Of a stretch of DNA of 64,000 nucleotides, positions 11,368-23,559 are shown one piece after another. The stretch comes from Harmonia axyridis (Eukaryota; Arthropoda; Insecta; Coleoptera; Coccinellidae). The stretch lies in contig NC_059507.1 of NCBI RefSeq assembly GCF_914767665.1, positions 23,066,718 to 23,130,717 of the forward strand, given 5' to 3'. The notes beneath the pieces were generated by a model, which was not told the origin of the DNA, searched no databases, and saw only the letters and a list, made by a program, of their open reading frames with translations. The position numbers and the translations under genes were made by a program. Position 1 is the first letter of the stretch. The number at the start of each line of letters is the position of its first letter.

Positions 11368-12699
11368 TACGCCCATTAACGAACTGCACTGCGAAAACGA
11401 ACCTACCCCAAAAATTTCAAGTCATTCAGGAGTTATCATGTTTACGGCCGGGCAGACGAAAAAATCGAATTCGAGGACAGATAGAGCGATCTGTCCGGGA
11501 AACGACTAAAAAACAGATCTTCAATCACTTTTTCAATAAAACTTGAGTTTTTATATGGAATGACTTTTGTGATCTAGGTAGCTATTTTTTTTACTATTCA
11601 AGTTAAAATCTTTTTTTAAATCTTATCGTTTAGCTCAAAATTTAAAAATCATAGACATCGAGACGAAATGCTAAGTGATGTGTGGTACAGAGTATTCCAT
11701 ATTAATTAAAATACAAAAAAGTGTTAAGAAAACCAAAAAACCGGTTAAAGAATTTTGTGAAGAAGGAAAAATTTTTTGACCGTTATGCAAAATGTCTAAG
11801 ATTTCAAGTGTTATTTGAACGCGTTGAATATTTTGGAATAACATAGTTCAGTCTTTCTTTCATCATTTCGAAACCTTTTCTGGTCACTAGCTTATAAATT
11901 TAAATTAATTCCAAATATTTGAGTCTCCTGCCTTTTCATTCCACATGTATAATTTCATGTTGTCAATTGTAGGGAAAGGGTGATCATTATCTATGCAATG
12001 TATTGTAGAGGTGGAGGGAGAATCGCTCATTTTTGGTATATCCTATTCGATGTTCGTTGAATATAGGACAGTATTTTATTTCAAGATGGGCATGTTTACT
12101 CATAAATTCCTGATTTATTTGTGTTTGGGGTTGAATATTTGTCATTTTATTCATTGATTTGAAGGCAACATGCATTGGAATAGTTATTTATAATACAAGT
12201 GCAGATGGCATTGATATTCTTCCACGAGTTCAAAATTCAAAAACGAGCCACGAAGTGGCGAGTTTTGGAATGAACGAGTGGTAGAATGAGCCTTCTGTAC
12301 GAGTATTATACATTATTTTCTCTAATTCATTGCATTTTCATTGAAATTAATGAAATATTTCCATAAATATATTTTAGTGATTTTTGCATTGAAAAATGTT
12401 GGTTGGCAGAACTGATTTCTTTAAGGCAAATTGATGAATTGACAGATAAAGCCGTGGCGGAAAGTTCGGAGTACCACCATAGAATAATAAAATATAACCA
12501 TGAAAACTGTGCGTTTCTGATATATTCTCGCACGATTTTGTTCTACAAGATGTGGAAGAATGAACGGAATAACCACAGAATTAAAGAAAGATTATTAGTT
12601 AATTTTTCACCTATATCACCGAAGTAAAGGTTTTTCCAAAAAAAGATTTGATTTTGATATTAAAAAAACGAGTATATTTCGAGAGAAATCAATGAATAT
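11368..12699. other. Intergenic stretch with one dispersed repeat
   Basis: Positions about 12230-12340 are related in inverse orientation to about 5130-5275. An open frame at 12403-12627 has no recognisable domain. Nothing else is supported. Confidence 0.4.
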
Positions 12700-13560
12700 T
12701 TATTTCTTTGTAGAGAAGAAGGTATGCCATTAACGATGGAAACCGATATCAGTCAAATGGCCGCACTTTTGCGGCAGTATGTTCTCGATAACTTCACGAG
12801 ATTGTGGAGCATTGGCATAAACATTGGCATTCACATGGACCCTAAGAAAAAAGTCTAAAGGTGTTAAATCAAGAGATCTCGATGGCCAATTGTGAACATC
12901 TCTTCGAGAAATAACAAACCAGAAAACTTTTCTATCAAAATTTCGATCATTTCATTGTTTGTGTGGCATGTAACATCGTCTTGTTGGAAATAAACGTCGA
13001 TCACATAAATATCTTCCAATTCCGGCATAATTCTCAAAATCGACAAACCTGGGTTTTTATCCACATATGGGCCTCATTACTGAAGATGATTTTCCGTAGA
13101 ATATCACTTCGATGCATTTCAAAGATTCAATCATCGAAGATACGACATTGCTGGTGATCGACTAGCTTCAGTTCTTGTGTTAACTGAACTTTTAAAGTCT
13201 TAAGACCTATTTATACGGTGTAATATTGTTTGGGAAATGCCTAATTCGACAAGGAATCGACAAACCTGGGTTTCATCAACACTACGGGCTACAGCACCAA
13301 TATTCTCAATTGTTCTTGAGCGATACACACGGTCGCAACAGCTAAAGTTTTTTCACCAGTTTCATTAATGCTTCAGTTTTGCGAACTGTGACTGCAAAAC
13401 TTTCAACATTTTTGTAGTGAATTTTAACAGTTCAGGTGTTGTTGAAGCGTGTATCGTTCCATTTTCAGTAATAGCGTAGTTTTTACCTGTCAAATATCAG
13501 AAGATGACAGCTTCAAAAGCGACAGCTGCCCAGATATCGGTCTATTCTACTCTGAAACCT
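12700..13560 (-). pseudogene. Tc1/mariner-like DDE transposase relic, copy 2
   Basis: The minus strand gives YFQQDDVTCHTNNEMIEIL near 13000-12945, then a broken stretch equivalent to WPSRSLDLTPLDFFL near 12890-12840, then NANVYANAPQS near 12820. This is the C-terminal half of an insect DDE transposase (FQQDGATCHT..NWPPRS.DLTPLDFFLWG..VYAN.PQ). The element's 5' portion (minus strand) runs to about 13560 and matches the copy at 6800-7440. Multiple stops and frameshifts are present. The HHLR-type N-terminal DNA-binding region is not recognisable. Confidence 0.7.
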
Positions 13561-15377
13561 CTTGTTAGAAAACCCAGAGAAATTAATTTGTGATATATTT
13601 TTTAAACTCTACAAACGCATGTTTGAACCCATTGTTTGCAATTATTGTTTTTGTAGTTTCTATTTCAATAAAAACATAGAAATTATAAAAAATGTTTTCA
13701 TCATGATCAACTATCATTTAGAAACGGTTGAAACAGTTCAATAATAGTGAATAGAGAGAGATCCACAGAATTTTAATCAAAACGACAGCCTAGAATATCC
13801 AGGAAGTTTAAATTCCCATCCAATCTCGCATCCAACTCAAAGATACGAAGCCAAATATAACACCTGCACCCTCGACAACTAGCAGACAAACGTATAAATT
13901 CACGAAATTGATGTCATATCCAAATGAAATTCGACCGAATACGAAAACAGAGTTGCAGTAGGCTGGGGAAGATTATGTTGTAACTTCGCCCGAAGGATGT
14001 AACCGGGGAAAACACTCTGATGAGTAATTAAAAGCCCGAAATAACCGATACACAGACGCCATCCCGCTACCGAATCGTATACAGAGTGCGACGAAAAAAC
14101 CTAACAGGCGCAAGCCTCGTTTAGATTGATTAACTACCTAACTGTTCAACTCTCCATATCCACTTAGGTATAAAGCGAGTGGTTATAAATGAACGATAAA
14201 AAGTTTATGGTTGATATCGTTTGCGTTTTGATGAAGTTGGAGTTTTATTTAAGAAATTTACGATTGGCGAAAACATGAAAGGATTATCTGAAGTACGTGA
14301 ATTTTTGTACTTTTTAAAACTTTTTATCCAAATTTCTTTAGATGAAAGGTTAAATTATTGGGTTCCTCTCACTTATGAAAATGATAACTCTCGAACGGAA
14401 ATTGCTAGACGACTGTAGTCCGTTCAAATATAATGGCCGCCACTCACGAGGCGTTTATTCGAGCATTTGGAATCCAGGCTTCCAAATGGCAGTCAGTCTA
14501 AACTGACTATGCATCACAGGCTCCCATCGAAACCTGCCACTCAAGAGGTTTTTTTATTGAGTATCCGGGTCGGATTTCGGATGGTCACAGACAGCTGGCA
14601 ATTTATCAGGTACCGCCGGAACTTCGTAGCGTACCAAATTTTTGTGCAGAATGAAAGAATTTTTGATAGGTTTCATCGAATATTTAGGCAGAAAACCTGT
14701 CGATGAAAAATAAAAAGTTCAGCATACGCAAACAGGAATATCAAAAATAAAGCCTATGGGGAACTAGTAGAATATTCCAAAGGAAAATTACGCAATGAAA
14801 GAGTAGATGTGAATTTCTATTTGGCTGATATCGTTTCCAATCGTTATTGGCATATCTTTCTCTTTACATTGAAATAAACATTCATTAATTTGAGATCTTT
14901 TCTCCCTGAAATGTCCCATTTGAAGGTAGTCTTCCTAGTCAATCAGTATTTTCACCGATTTGAAAGCCGTAATCGAAAATTTTTTTTTTGCAACATTTTT
15001 TACCCATATCTGTAATGTAAGAAAATGAGGTTCTAACCAAATTACTCGAAATAATTTTTTTTATTACCAATTGTTCTTATCTAATACTGGATTCTTTTAA
15101 AATGAGAGATTCCTGGGATAATTTTAAGAATAAAAAGTCCCTTAAACATGAAAACGCTAACGCATTGTTTTCGAGATACAGGGTGACCCACTATTCAAAA
15201 AATTTAGGGAGTTGATGGGGATGGCAAAAGGTGCAACAAAAATCCTTCAAAAATGCATAAAAATTTGGTAAAATTGAAATAAAAATTGACCTGTTTCAAA
15301 ATTTTGTTGTCAATTATTTTTCTTCTGAGAAAATGAATTCGTTTCATAATTTTGACGCGCCCTATAGAAATAATTTA
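13561..15377. other. Intergenic stretch, a repeat fragment only
   Basis: Positions about 15060-15200 belong to the repeat family also seen at 28670-29150 and 54745-55410 (GAGAGATTCCTGGGATAATTT, TTTTCGAGATACAGGGTG). A short TATAAA-containing segment near 14170 stands in a slightly richer stretch (13790-14180), but I see no gene there. Confidence 0.4.
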
Positions 15378-16202
15378 TACAGGGTGTTTCCTAAACATGC
15401 GGCAAAAATTCAGGGGGTTGTTCCTTGGACTATTCTAAGAATATTTTGTCCTTCGATGATTTTTGAAAAACCTATTTGTTTCGAAGATATAGGGGAAACA
15501 AAATTTCAGATAATAACATTTTATTATGAAAAATTACATGAAAATTCAACTCAACCTACAAAAACTGTTGAAAATGACCACCTCTAGCCAGCATACAAGC
15601 ATCCAATCTTCTCCTCATTGACTGCCGAACCCTTTCAAAAACACCAGGATCATTTCTTATTAAGTTACACCCAGCAATGATCCGATTTCGCAAGTCTTCC
15701 ACATTTTCTACTGGAGTGGTATAAACTAATGATTTTAGATGGCCCCATAGGAAATAATCTAAGGGGTTTAAGTCCGGGGAACGAGCAGGCCATAAATGAA
15801 ATGCATGTCAGTCATCTCGGTGTTTGTATAGCGATTCATAATAGTCAAAGATAAAATGTTAATTGCTAATACATCACAAAACGAATTCAAATGAAAACCG
15901 TGTTTAATCTGTATTCCTTTACCATCTGCACTTATCAATTTTTAGTCAAAAAACTGGCCGTTTTTAGTAATTGGAATGTTGTTAAACAAATTTAAAAATA
16001 AATTGTACCTACTTAGTAAACACAGTGCGGTACGCATTTTTATTTAAACTATTATTAATTTTAAAAATATGAAAAATGTTGTTCGCCCTGTATCTTCTAA
16101 ACAAAGAGGTTTTTCAAAAATCATCCAAGGACAAAACATGCTTAAAATAGTCCAAGGAACAACCCCCTGAATTTTTGCCGCATGTTTAGGAAACACCCTG
16201 TA
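15378..16202. mobile_element. DNA transposon remnant with about 125-bp terminal inverted repeats
   Basis: The left end (15378-15500) and right end (16083-16202, inverted) are near-identical: both read TACAGGGTGTTTCCTAAACA, then CAAAAATTCAGGGGG and GATGATTTTTGAAAAACCT. The flanks suggest a TA or TATA target duplication. Inside, near the left repeat, lies a minus-strand transposase C-terminus (separate entry). Most of the transposase is deleted. It belongs by structure to the Tc1/mariner-like superfamily; this is an inference from the TA flank and the transposase motif. Confidence 0.85.
15556..15800 (-). pseudogene. C-terminal fragment of a DDE transposase
   Basis: On the minus strand a continuous reading frame gives WPARSPDLNPLDYFLWGHLK, SLVYTTPVENVEDLRNRI and then RRRLDACMLARGGHFQQFL before a stop at 15556-15558. 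The phrase WPARSPDLNPLDYFLWG is the hallmark third-acidic-residue region of insect Tc1/mariner-like (DDE_3) transposases; the second D of SPDLNPLD is the usual catalytic position region. The N-terminal part is absent, so this is a fragment kept inside a deleted element. It is a different subfamily from the relic at 12700. Confidence 0.85.
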
Positions 16203-17290
16203 TATTAATATTTATTTAATATTTTCGTGACCACGTAACTGATAGAGTTGAAATTTTGGGTTTTTATATTGAATAACAATTTCAAGCTATGTGCAAAATT
16301 TCGAGCTGATCACATCGTCAACTACATATTCAAAGCTTCGTACAAAATTTCGTGTTGATAGCTTCATCAGCATTCAGAATCATATAGAAATCTCAAGAAT
16401 AATAGCGAAAAAAATTATCTTATAGAATTTTAAGTTTGATAAGGTTTTACTGAAATTTGAAGTTTTTTATTGATATTCTTTTTTCCTGGGCCAACTTTTC
16501 GGACTCCATTTGTTTCTTTTCCAAGGCTTCAATACAACTGTTGAAAGTAATGGCCGTTAACATTGAATCAAACCATTTTGAGCACCTTTGGAGACCACAT
16601 ATAGCTATATACAATTCTACGCCAATGCTCATTTTGTATTTATATTTTCAAAATTCAAATTACCACTTCGAGGCATCCGTTCTCAATACATAGAATACTG
16701 CTTTTAATTATTTTCGATGAGGTAAATTTCTCTGAAAGAAACATATTTTTTACTTTATTAGCGTTGTAAAAGTTTCCCAGAACTTGGAAAAACGCGGCAT
16801 ACGTACAATTACGTACGAACATATTGAGTGCGAATTGTTTGTTTACCCAAGCTAATAATCTATTCCATGCGATAACATTATTGTCGTCGACTGTTTAACC
16901 TCGAGTTTTACCAGTCTGTCTTCCTGGCCGTTTTTCGATAAGTCAAAATCAATATATTAATGCGGGTCATCAGTGCTGATGAACTATTTCAATATTCATG
17001 AGGGATATACAATAAACGAATAGACACGAAACATATACCTCGAAATTGAAATGGATCCCATTTGAACAATTACCTAGAAAACCGGTTCATGTCAATTTTG
17101 AATAAGGCAAATAGAAGAAAGGTTTATTTGAGGCCCTCGTTGAGGCCTAAAAGCACTTTAAAAAGTACATATATGTATAAGCTTTAAGTCATCTTTAACC
17201 ATAAAAAATCTTCTGATGTAAAGGAAGTATTGGGTTGTAGATGACAGAATTAGAGATTCCTAAGATTTAAAGTCATAGGGAATCATACAT
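16203..17290. other. Intergenic stretch, nothing recognised
   Basis: No supported gene. Two overlapping opposite-strand frames near 16447-16693 mirror each other and have no domain signature. Confidence 0.4.
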
Positions 17291-17930
17291 ACACTGTGTC
17301 CGTAAAGTATGGAACAAATTCATTTTCAGCTAAATAGACCATTTTAAGTAATAATTCTGAAACACGTCGATTTTTTATTTTAATTCACCATATTTTAAAA
17401 TAATAATCTATTAAACAGGGTGAATTACTTTCGAGTATTGACGTCACCGTCTTTTGTTTTAAATGGAACACCCCCATTTTCCGATTACTCTAGCTGAGCT
17501 AATTCCAAAAATGTATCACATGTTGATTCCAATTGATACAGGGTGGACAAAAATACAATAGTTTTGGGTGTGCTCATAAAGTAACGCGTATCATTCTTCA
17601 TTAGTTAAATTAACAATATTATCAAAAATACTTATTGTCTAGCGGCAATTGGTTTGAATGTAACACCCTGTAGTTTGTTACATTTTCAGATGATTAAAAA
17701 TGAGTTGTTTCCAAACATTGTTGGTAGGTACTTGTGGTCTAGCAGACAGAATATGAAATAAATTATTTCTTATTTTTATACATTTTTATTAATCTTAAAA
17801 TGTAACAAACTACAGGGTATTACATTCAAACCAATTGCCGCTAGACAATAAGTATTTTTGATATTATTGTTAATGTAACTAATAAAGAATGTTACGCGTG
17901 AGCTCACACAAAACTATTGTATTTTTGTCC
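17291..17930. repeat. Palindromic element, family of 26245, truncated copy
   Basis: Starts ACACTGTGTCCGTAAAGTAT, the same terminus as the full copy at 26245. The middle is inverted: CACCCTGTAGTTTGTTACATTTT near 17664 is mirrored by AAAATGTAACAAACTACAGGG near 17796. The right outer arm is missing. TGACGTCA lies at 17439-17446. Confidence 0.75.
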
Positions 17931-19559
17931 TATTGTCCCTTATAAATATGTACATATTTTGTAAATTTACTATTACTATGATCGTTTAAACATTCCTCTT
18001 TCGATAATATGTTAAAAGCTTTGTTCAGATTTTCTAACATTTCGAGACGATCTCTGCAATTTTCGAATGTTGTGTCTGGAATGGTCTCAAACGATAAAGT
18101 TTGAATCAGTAATGACGAATCGCTTCACAAGTTCGATTTTGTTGGTCCATGATAAATACCGAATAAGCCCAAAAAATTTTAAATTTCTAAGGTATGTAAT
18201 GTATGTTCGGATCTCGAATGCCAAAATTCTGTTTTTCTGGTCTTTTCAAAACAACGAACATGATTATGATGCGATGACATTTTGCGTTTAAAAGTGGACT
18301 CATCAGTCCGCATGCATTCCGCCTTAGAAATTTTCAAAATGAATTTAAATCAAATATTTGAATAGGAATAATTTCATGAAAGGATTTCGAAGCAGTCAAA
18401 ACATATTAAAGAAAACGCGAATTATTTTTTCAACTTTAACACCCTGTATCTCGGAAACGAAGCATTTCCGGACCCATGTTCATAGGAACTTTTTTGCTTA
18501 AAATGATGTGATCTATCACCCATTTCAGTTTGTCGAAAACAAATCAGAACACCCTGTATATGGAATAACAAATTAAAACTTCATGCAAAATTTTAAGTTA
18601 ACCGCGTCACCAGAACCAGAGAAAATTCAAGAAAAATATATGTCAGATGACAACAAAGTTTATCGTGCTCAGATTCTGCATGTACCTACCTAGATACAAA
18701 AAGCAATTTCCTGCTTTGTGTCATTATCAGAATTCAAGCAAAATATAAAAAAATAATGCCTCATATATCCGTAACAACAGATCAGACTAGGAATGTGGTT
18801 CATATCGTAATAATTGAAATAATCACCAAAATGTTAATGCCAAATTTCAGCATTGACATCTCAAAGAATCGGATAACATGGTTTCAAGTTTCAATGGTAC
18901 AATAGGCGAATGAATTCACGAGCGATCAAAAGCTTCTTTTTTCGAGTTGAGATTACTGAAGAGATAATAAACTAATACTAGAAATTATTTTTTATTTTGT
19001 TGTGATGGACCAAATTCAACAGTTGTTTTTTTTTTCATGTTGTTACTTCTGTATTAAGGATAATGACTTATTATTTGTTTTCGGGATTGTTATTAATTTT
19101 TATATCGTAATACCATCAAGCTTTCACGCCATATTATGTTGAGTGTGTGAACAAGAGCCACTCATAAGTCTAGAGTGGATTCATTGAAAAATAGTGGGAC
19201 TGTATTAACATTCCTTCTATTATTAGAGACCTATTACAATTGTAAAATAGGTTGAAATATGCTAAAAAACCGTAACGGTCAGTATTATTGTTCTAGACGT
19301 CGAAAACAATATTTATAACACACAAACAATCTTTTTTATAGGTTTCCAGTCAGGTATGAAACATGAGGAAGAATGAACAATTTGAAACATATGTTGTTTC
19401 GTTTCGAGAAATTAAGAACGGCCAGAATGAACGAATTATGTTCAATTCAATTTGCTTGGAGGTTTTTTCCACATTTTAGATATATGTATTCATGCCAAAC
19501 TATCAGATTGATAGGATTGTTTCAAACTACTTACTATTTGTAAATGTTCGGACCCAACT
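17931..19559. other. Intergenic stretch with one repeat fragment
   Basis: Positions about 18437-18562 are a CACCCTGTATCTCGGAAACG fragment like that at 2930-3060. The open frame 18067-18291 is not recognised. Confidence 0.4.
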
Positions 19560-20480
19560 TCATTAGCATTTTAAAATTCTTATTTCCGCTTTTAATTCAA
19601 GAAGATTATAACTGTTATTTGACATTCTCTTTTTTGAGTATATCTTTTCAATAAGTTGATAAATTTTATGTAAAAATTGTTTTTTTATGTTATTTTGATG
19701 AACCAGATTCGTATGTTATTAATAGTTTTTTTTTGAGGTGTTGACATTTAAGATTCTTTTTTACATTTTCAATTTGAAACGATTGTTATATTTGATTCAC
19801 GTTTTTTTTTTGTTTATCTTTCTCCAAGTTAATGAACTTATTATAATAATGATTCTTACTTTATTTCGATAACCAACTATTAATGAACATTTAAATGTTT
19901 TTCATTTTGTTGTATTGATGTCTTTTTTCTACTCATTTTGAAATGATTTTAGGCTTTAATTTAAGTTGTTTCTTTGAGTTTTTTTATAGATAATAAAGTT
20001 GTTATTATTCTAAGTTTGTTTTGATAAACGATATCCAAATGTTAGTAAGTCATAAAGTTCACTATAAGAGGTTCAGAAATGGATATTAGCATGAATCAAT
20101 AATTGTTCGATTCAACTTCGAATTTGTTATTTGCCGTAATTTTTTATATCTGTTAAGTCTGAATCATAAATTTACAAAACTCGAATAACGTTCCTCAGTC
20201 CATCTAGAAAATAAGAGAAGCACCGCTTTCCCTCATTTCATTTTTCATGTTTTTCTTTACACCTTATGAATGAAATTGATTCATTGATTTTTTCATGTTT
20301 AAAACTATATTGTAACTGTTTATCCACGTTTTCTTCATTGAGTTCATAATTCTAAAAAGTTATTAAACTTATCAACATTATTTTTACTTTGTGTTTATAA
20401 ACCTGAACCATCTGTTATCGAATGTTTTCATTTCAATTATATCTTGATTAACTCACATCTTCTAGGTTTGATTTTGAAAT
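19560..20480. repeat. Degenerate T-rich tandem repeats
   Basis: A recurring T-rich phrase appears several times at irregular spacing of about 150-190 bp or multiples: TTATTTTGATGAACCAGATT near 19691, TTATTTCGATAACCAACTAT near 19861, TTGTTTTGATAAACGATATC near 20017, and a weaker version near 20390. A preceding block (TGAGTT-ATAATTCTAA-AAGTT) also recurs near 19845, 19975 and 20340. The unit is strongly diverged, so period and copy number are estimates by eye. Confidence 0.45.
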
Positions 20481-20639
20481 TTACGAATCTATTATTAATG
20501 AAATTACAATCTTTGTCATCCCACCGGCATCTTAGTAAAATTACGCAAAACATGACTTAAAACTTATCTCAAAAAAAACTGCGTTACATCCTTACCTCAA
20601 ACGACGTTCCTTAGTCAATTTAGAAAATCAGAAAATCCT

Positions 20640-21070
20640 CGTTTTCCCTCACATCTTCCCGGATTTTCCAATATTATTATCCAGTGTATCGCACTACACA
20701 AACACACAAGTTTTCACTAACTTTTTCCGTCACTAAAACGATCACATCCTCACATGCCAATCACCGGAAAAACTTGACGCACTTCTGGTCGGCAGGTGAG
20801 AAAAACTCTTTGGTGGTAACGGTCGACGTCGCGACGTCGGGCGTCCGAAAATCCGTGACCGGTAAATTACCGACAAAAATCTACCGGATAACGACAAGCG
20901 AGCATATTAGATACGCGCTACGGAATCGAGAATATTGTGTATAAAATCGGGATAAAGTAAAGAGGAGGTAGGACGAGCGGTGCGCCTGCTTCGGCACGAG
21001 GACAGAGGCGTCGCGGCAGGGGGGGACTGGCGGGATTCCCTGCTTAATACGATCGGTGATGTGTGATATG
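20640..21070. promoter_or_regulatory. GC-rich island, possible promoter or 5' exon
   Basis: This stretch is clearly richer in GC and CpG than its surroundings (for example GGTCGACGTCGCGACGTCGG and GCGTCGCGGCAGGGGGGG). It contains a good plus-strand splice donor, CGGCAG then GTGAGAA, near 20790-20800, and a TATAAAAT box near 20940. In this window the same contrast marks the proven-looking 5' exon of the gene at 41641. I see no coding exon belonging to it, so a promoter or non-coding first exon of a gene outside the window is only an inference. Confidence 0.35.
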
Positions 21071-21593
21071 TTTCGTTCGGAGATTAGGAACTCTTTATTT
21101 CATTTGAAAAGTGGAATTGTTGAATATTTCACTGAATTTTTTGAGAATCGTTCTTAATGTTTTAAGTATCATAGAGTAATAAACATATATAGAGGAAGTA
21201 TACGCAATTTTTATGTGTCCCCATAATGTTTTCATGACGTTTTCCGGATTGCAAAATTTACAATTCTTCGATATCATTATGAATGTATAGATATTATATT
21301 GAATGAAATATATTTATTCGGATGATTTCCGATTGAATACCTATGCGAATTTAATTTGGAATTTTATATTTTATATTGTCGAATTTATAGTAAGCAGACT
21401 ATTTATTATTATTATTTTCTGTATTTACCTGCTCAAATCCAAGCTTTGATATCTATTGCGCTCATCGGTTGTTTCACATCGTTTGGCGAGCTTGGCGTTT
21501 GTTTTCTGAATTTCTGATTTAATTACCTATTCATCTCAATATATTCTGAGTTGATATGAAACTAATATTGGAACTATTGGACATAAGAAGTGT

Positions 21594-21682
21594 TCTTTTT
21601 TTTGAGAAAAACACGGAATGAGTAAAATATTACTATATTCTACTCATTCCGCGTGTTCCTCGAACAAAAAAAAAAAACACTG
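21594..21682. repeat. Short hairpin repeat
   Basis: About 35-nt arms: AGTGTTCTTTTTTTTGAG with ACACGGAATGAGTA, mirrored by TACTCATTCCGCGTGTTCCT and AACAAAAA..ACACT. The loop is about 20 nt. Probably a tiny MITE. Confidence 0.65.
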
Positions 21683-21939
21683 ATACCCAGTTATGTCAAA
21701 TTTGAGAGTTCATGTTGGGTACAAAATGTGCTTATCGAAAATGACGTATGATAAATTTCAGTGTAATCTGTTGAATCGTTTCCGAGATATTGAGAAATTT
21801 TCAAGGGAAACTGAATTTATATGATTGACCGTTCCAGTATTATATGTATAAGCACTCTAGGGGAGTGGAGGAGCAGGGTATTTACTTTGCTTTTTTTTAT
21901 GGCATAGGTGCAAGGGGTCTATACCTTTTCAAGTTCAAA

Positions 21940-23030
21940 TTTCGAAAATGTTCATTTTAGAAATATTGGTGTAACTTTTTTCCTGTTGAAAATTGTTCAT
22001 TTCTGTAAAAAAATTTTTCGTAGAATTCAATGACGTTGATGGAATTTTCCGCAAACTGATATTCCATGAGATATCGCTATGAAAATTTATTTTCAAATAC
22101 GACACCTTGTTTATTTCTACATATTTCGATAGATCTGAAAATTAGCATTCAAAAAATTAATCATACTTAATATTTTTCTGAAGTCATGTTCGGTGTCTCA
22201 ATACGCTCTATTAGTGATAACGTCACACATCGCCATTTTAGTTCTTCTGTCAGTGCTCGGAATCCAAACAAACAAATTGTCATTCAAATTAGTACGTTTT
22301 CGTTGAAGAAATTGTCTTATTTTGATAAATAGGATTATTTAAGGAACGATTTTACTATTAATTGATAGACAGAAGGCACGATGTTAATGCTAGTAAGTTC
22401 GAACTTGAAGTTTAACTAATAAACACGGCTTTTTACAAAATCTGGAGAATGATACAGGATTCAAACTTACTGGTATTAACCTCGTTCCTTCTGTTTATCA
22501 ATTAATACTGAAATCGTTCCTCAAATACTCTACTTTATGAAAATAAGCCAATTCCTTCAACGACACCGTACTAATTTGAATGACAATTTATTTGTTTGGA
22601 TTCTGAACACTGACAGGAGAACCAAAAATGGCGGTGTGTGACGTCACACTAATAGAGCGTATAGGTGGCCTGTTAGGTCGACTGAGTACTGACCTAACGT
22701 CTATGGACTTTTACCTTTAGGGAAGATCAAAAGATATAATATAATGATAGACCTGAAGTAAGGCGACCTAGTCTGCCACCTGTTGAGACTACGAACATGA
22801 ATTCAGAAAAATAACAAGAATGCTAAATTTTTGAATGGTTATTTCCAGCTCTATCGAAATATGTAAAAATTACGGGGTGTCCCAATTGAAAAAGAAATTC
22901 ATAGCGATATCTCATATGAAATATCAATTTGCAGAAAATTGCAAAAAGTTTCTAGGTTTTCACAGAAATGAAAAATTTTCAATAGAAAAAAGTTTCAGCA
23001 ATATTTCGAAAATGAACATTTTAGAAAAAC
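21940..23030. repeat. Palindromic element of about 1.1 kb with a nested insertion
   Basis: Inverted arms meet near 22440. Mirrored blocks include AAAATGTTCATTTT, GAAATATTG, ATATCGCTATGAA, ACATATTTCGATAGA, GTCACAC, GACAATTTGTTTG-type and TCAATTAAT with GAACGATTT. The right arm is longer by an insertion at 22663-22788 (separate entry). No transposase is seen. The frame 22835-23086 lies within the right arm and is not a host gene. Confidence 0.75.
22663..22788. mobile_element. Small MITE inserted in a palindrome arm
   Basis: The extra DNA interrupting the right arm of the 21940-23030 element starts AGGTGGCCTGTTAGGTCG and ends, in reverse complement, AGGTGGCAGACTAGGTCGCC. This gives imperfect terminal inverted repeats of about 20 bp around 126 bp. 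The inserted nature follows from the absence of a counterpart in the left arm. Confidence 0.6.
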
Positions 23031-23559
23031 ATCCTCTAACAGCGATAGCTATTGAGTTGCGGTTTTCGTCAAGGAGTTTCTCATGACAATTGGCCCTCAG
23101 ACTTCGGAATCAGTTTTCGTCTATCTAGTATAGAAATAGGAATTCCCATTCAAAAGTGTCCAATTTGGTCCACCCTGCCTATAAAAACACTTGAATTAAT
23201 ATTATAGTAGCACAAATAAATGGACTCTATAACGAGAAAACGGCGAATGAGTCGAAACATTTAGTTTCTCTTCTCTTTCGAAACGTATCCGTAAGTTTAT
23301 TTCTTCCCCTTTGCTTTTTTGTGGAACCCGAGTTTTGGGTATTTGTATAATATAGCGATTTTCCTTTTCTTACATCAGGAATATGTCCTATTGGATAGTT
23401 TTTTTCAAGATTGATCTTAAATTATTACATTCGACTAACCGATGAAGAATTCAAAATTCGATCATTGATCAAGAATTAAAATTTTCGAGTTTGAATATTA
23501 TCTCGGTTAGGTTCGTAAATAGAGAAAATGCTTTCATTAGTTCTTGAGTTTGGCCGGTA
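23031..23559. other. Intergenic stretch, nothing recognised
   Basis: No gene, RNA or clear repeat is supported here. Confidence 0.4.

Noticed and set aside
11136..11546. 136-residue plus-strand frame
   Set aside because: Runs through one arm of a palindromic element and out of it; no domain.
20684..20944. 86-residue frame in the GC-rich island
   Set aside because: No domain, no homology I recognise, and a splice donor lies inside it.
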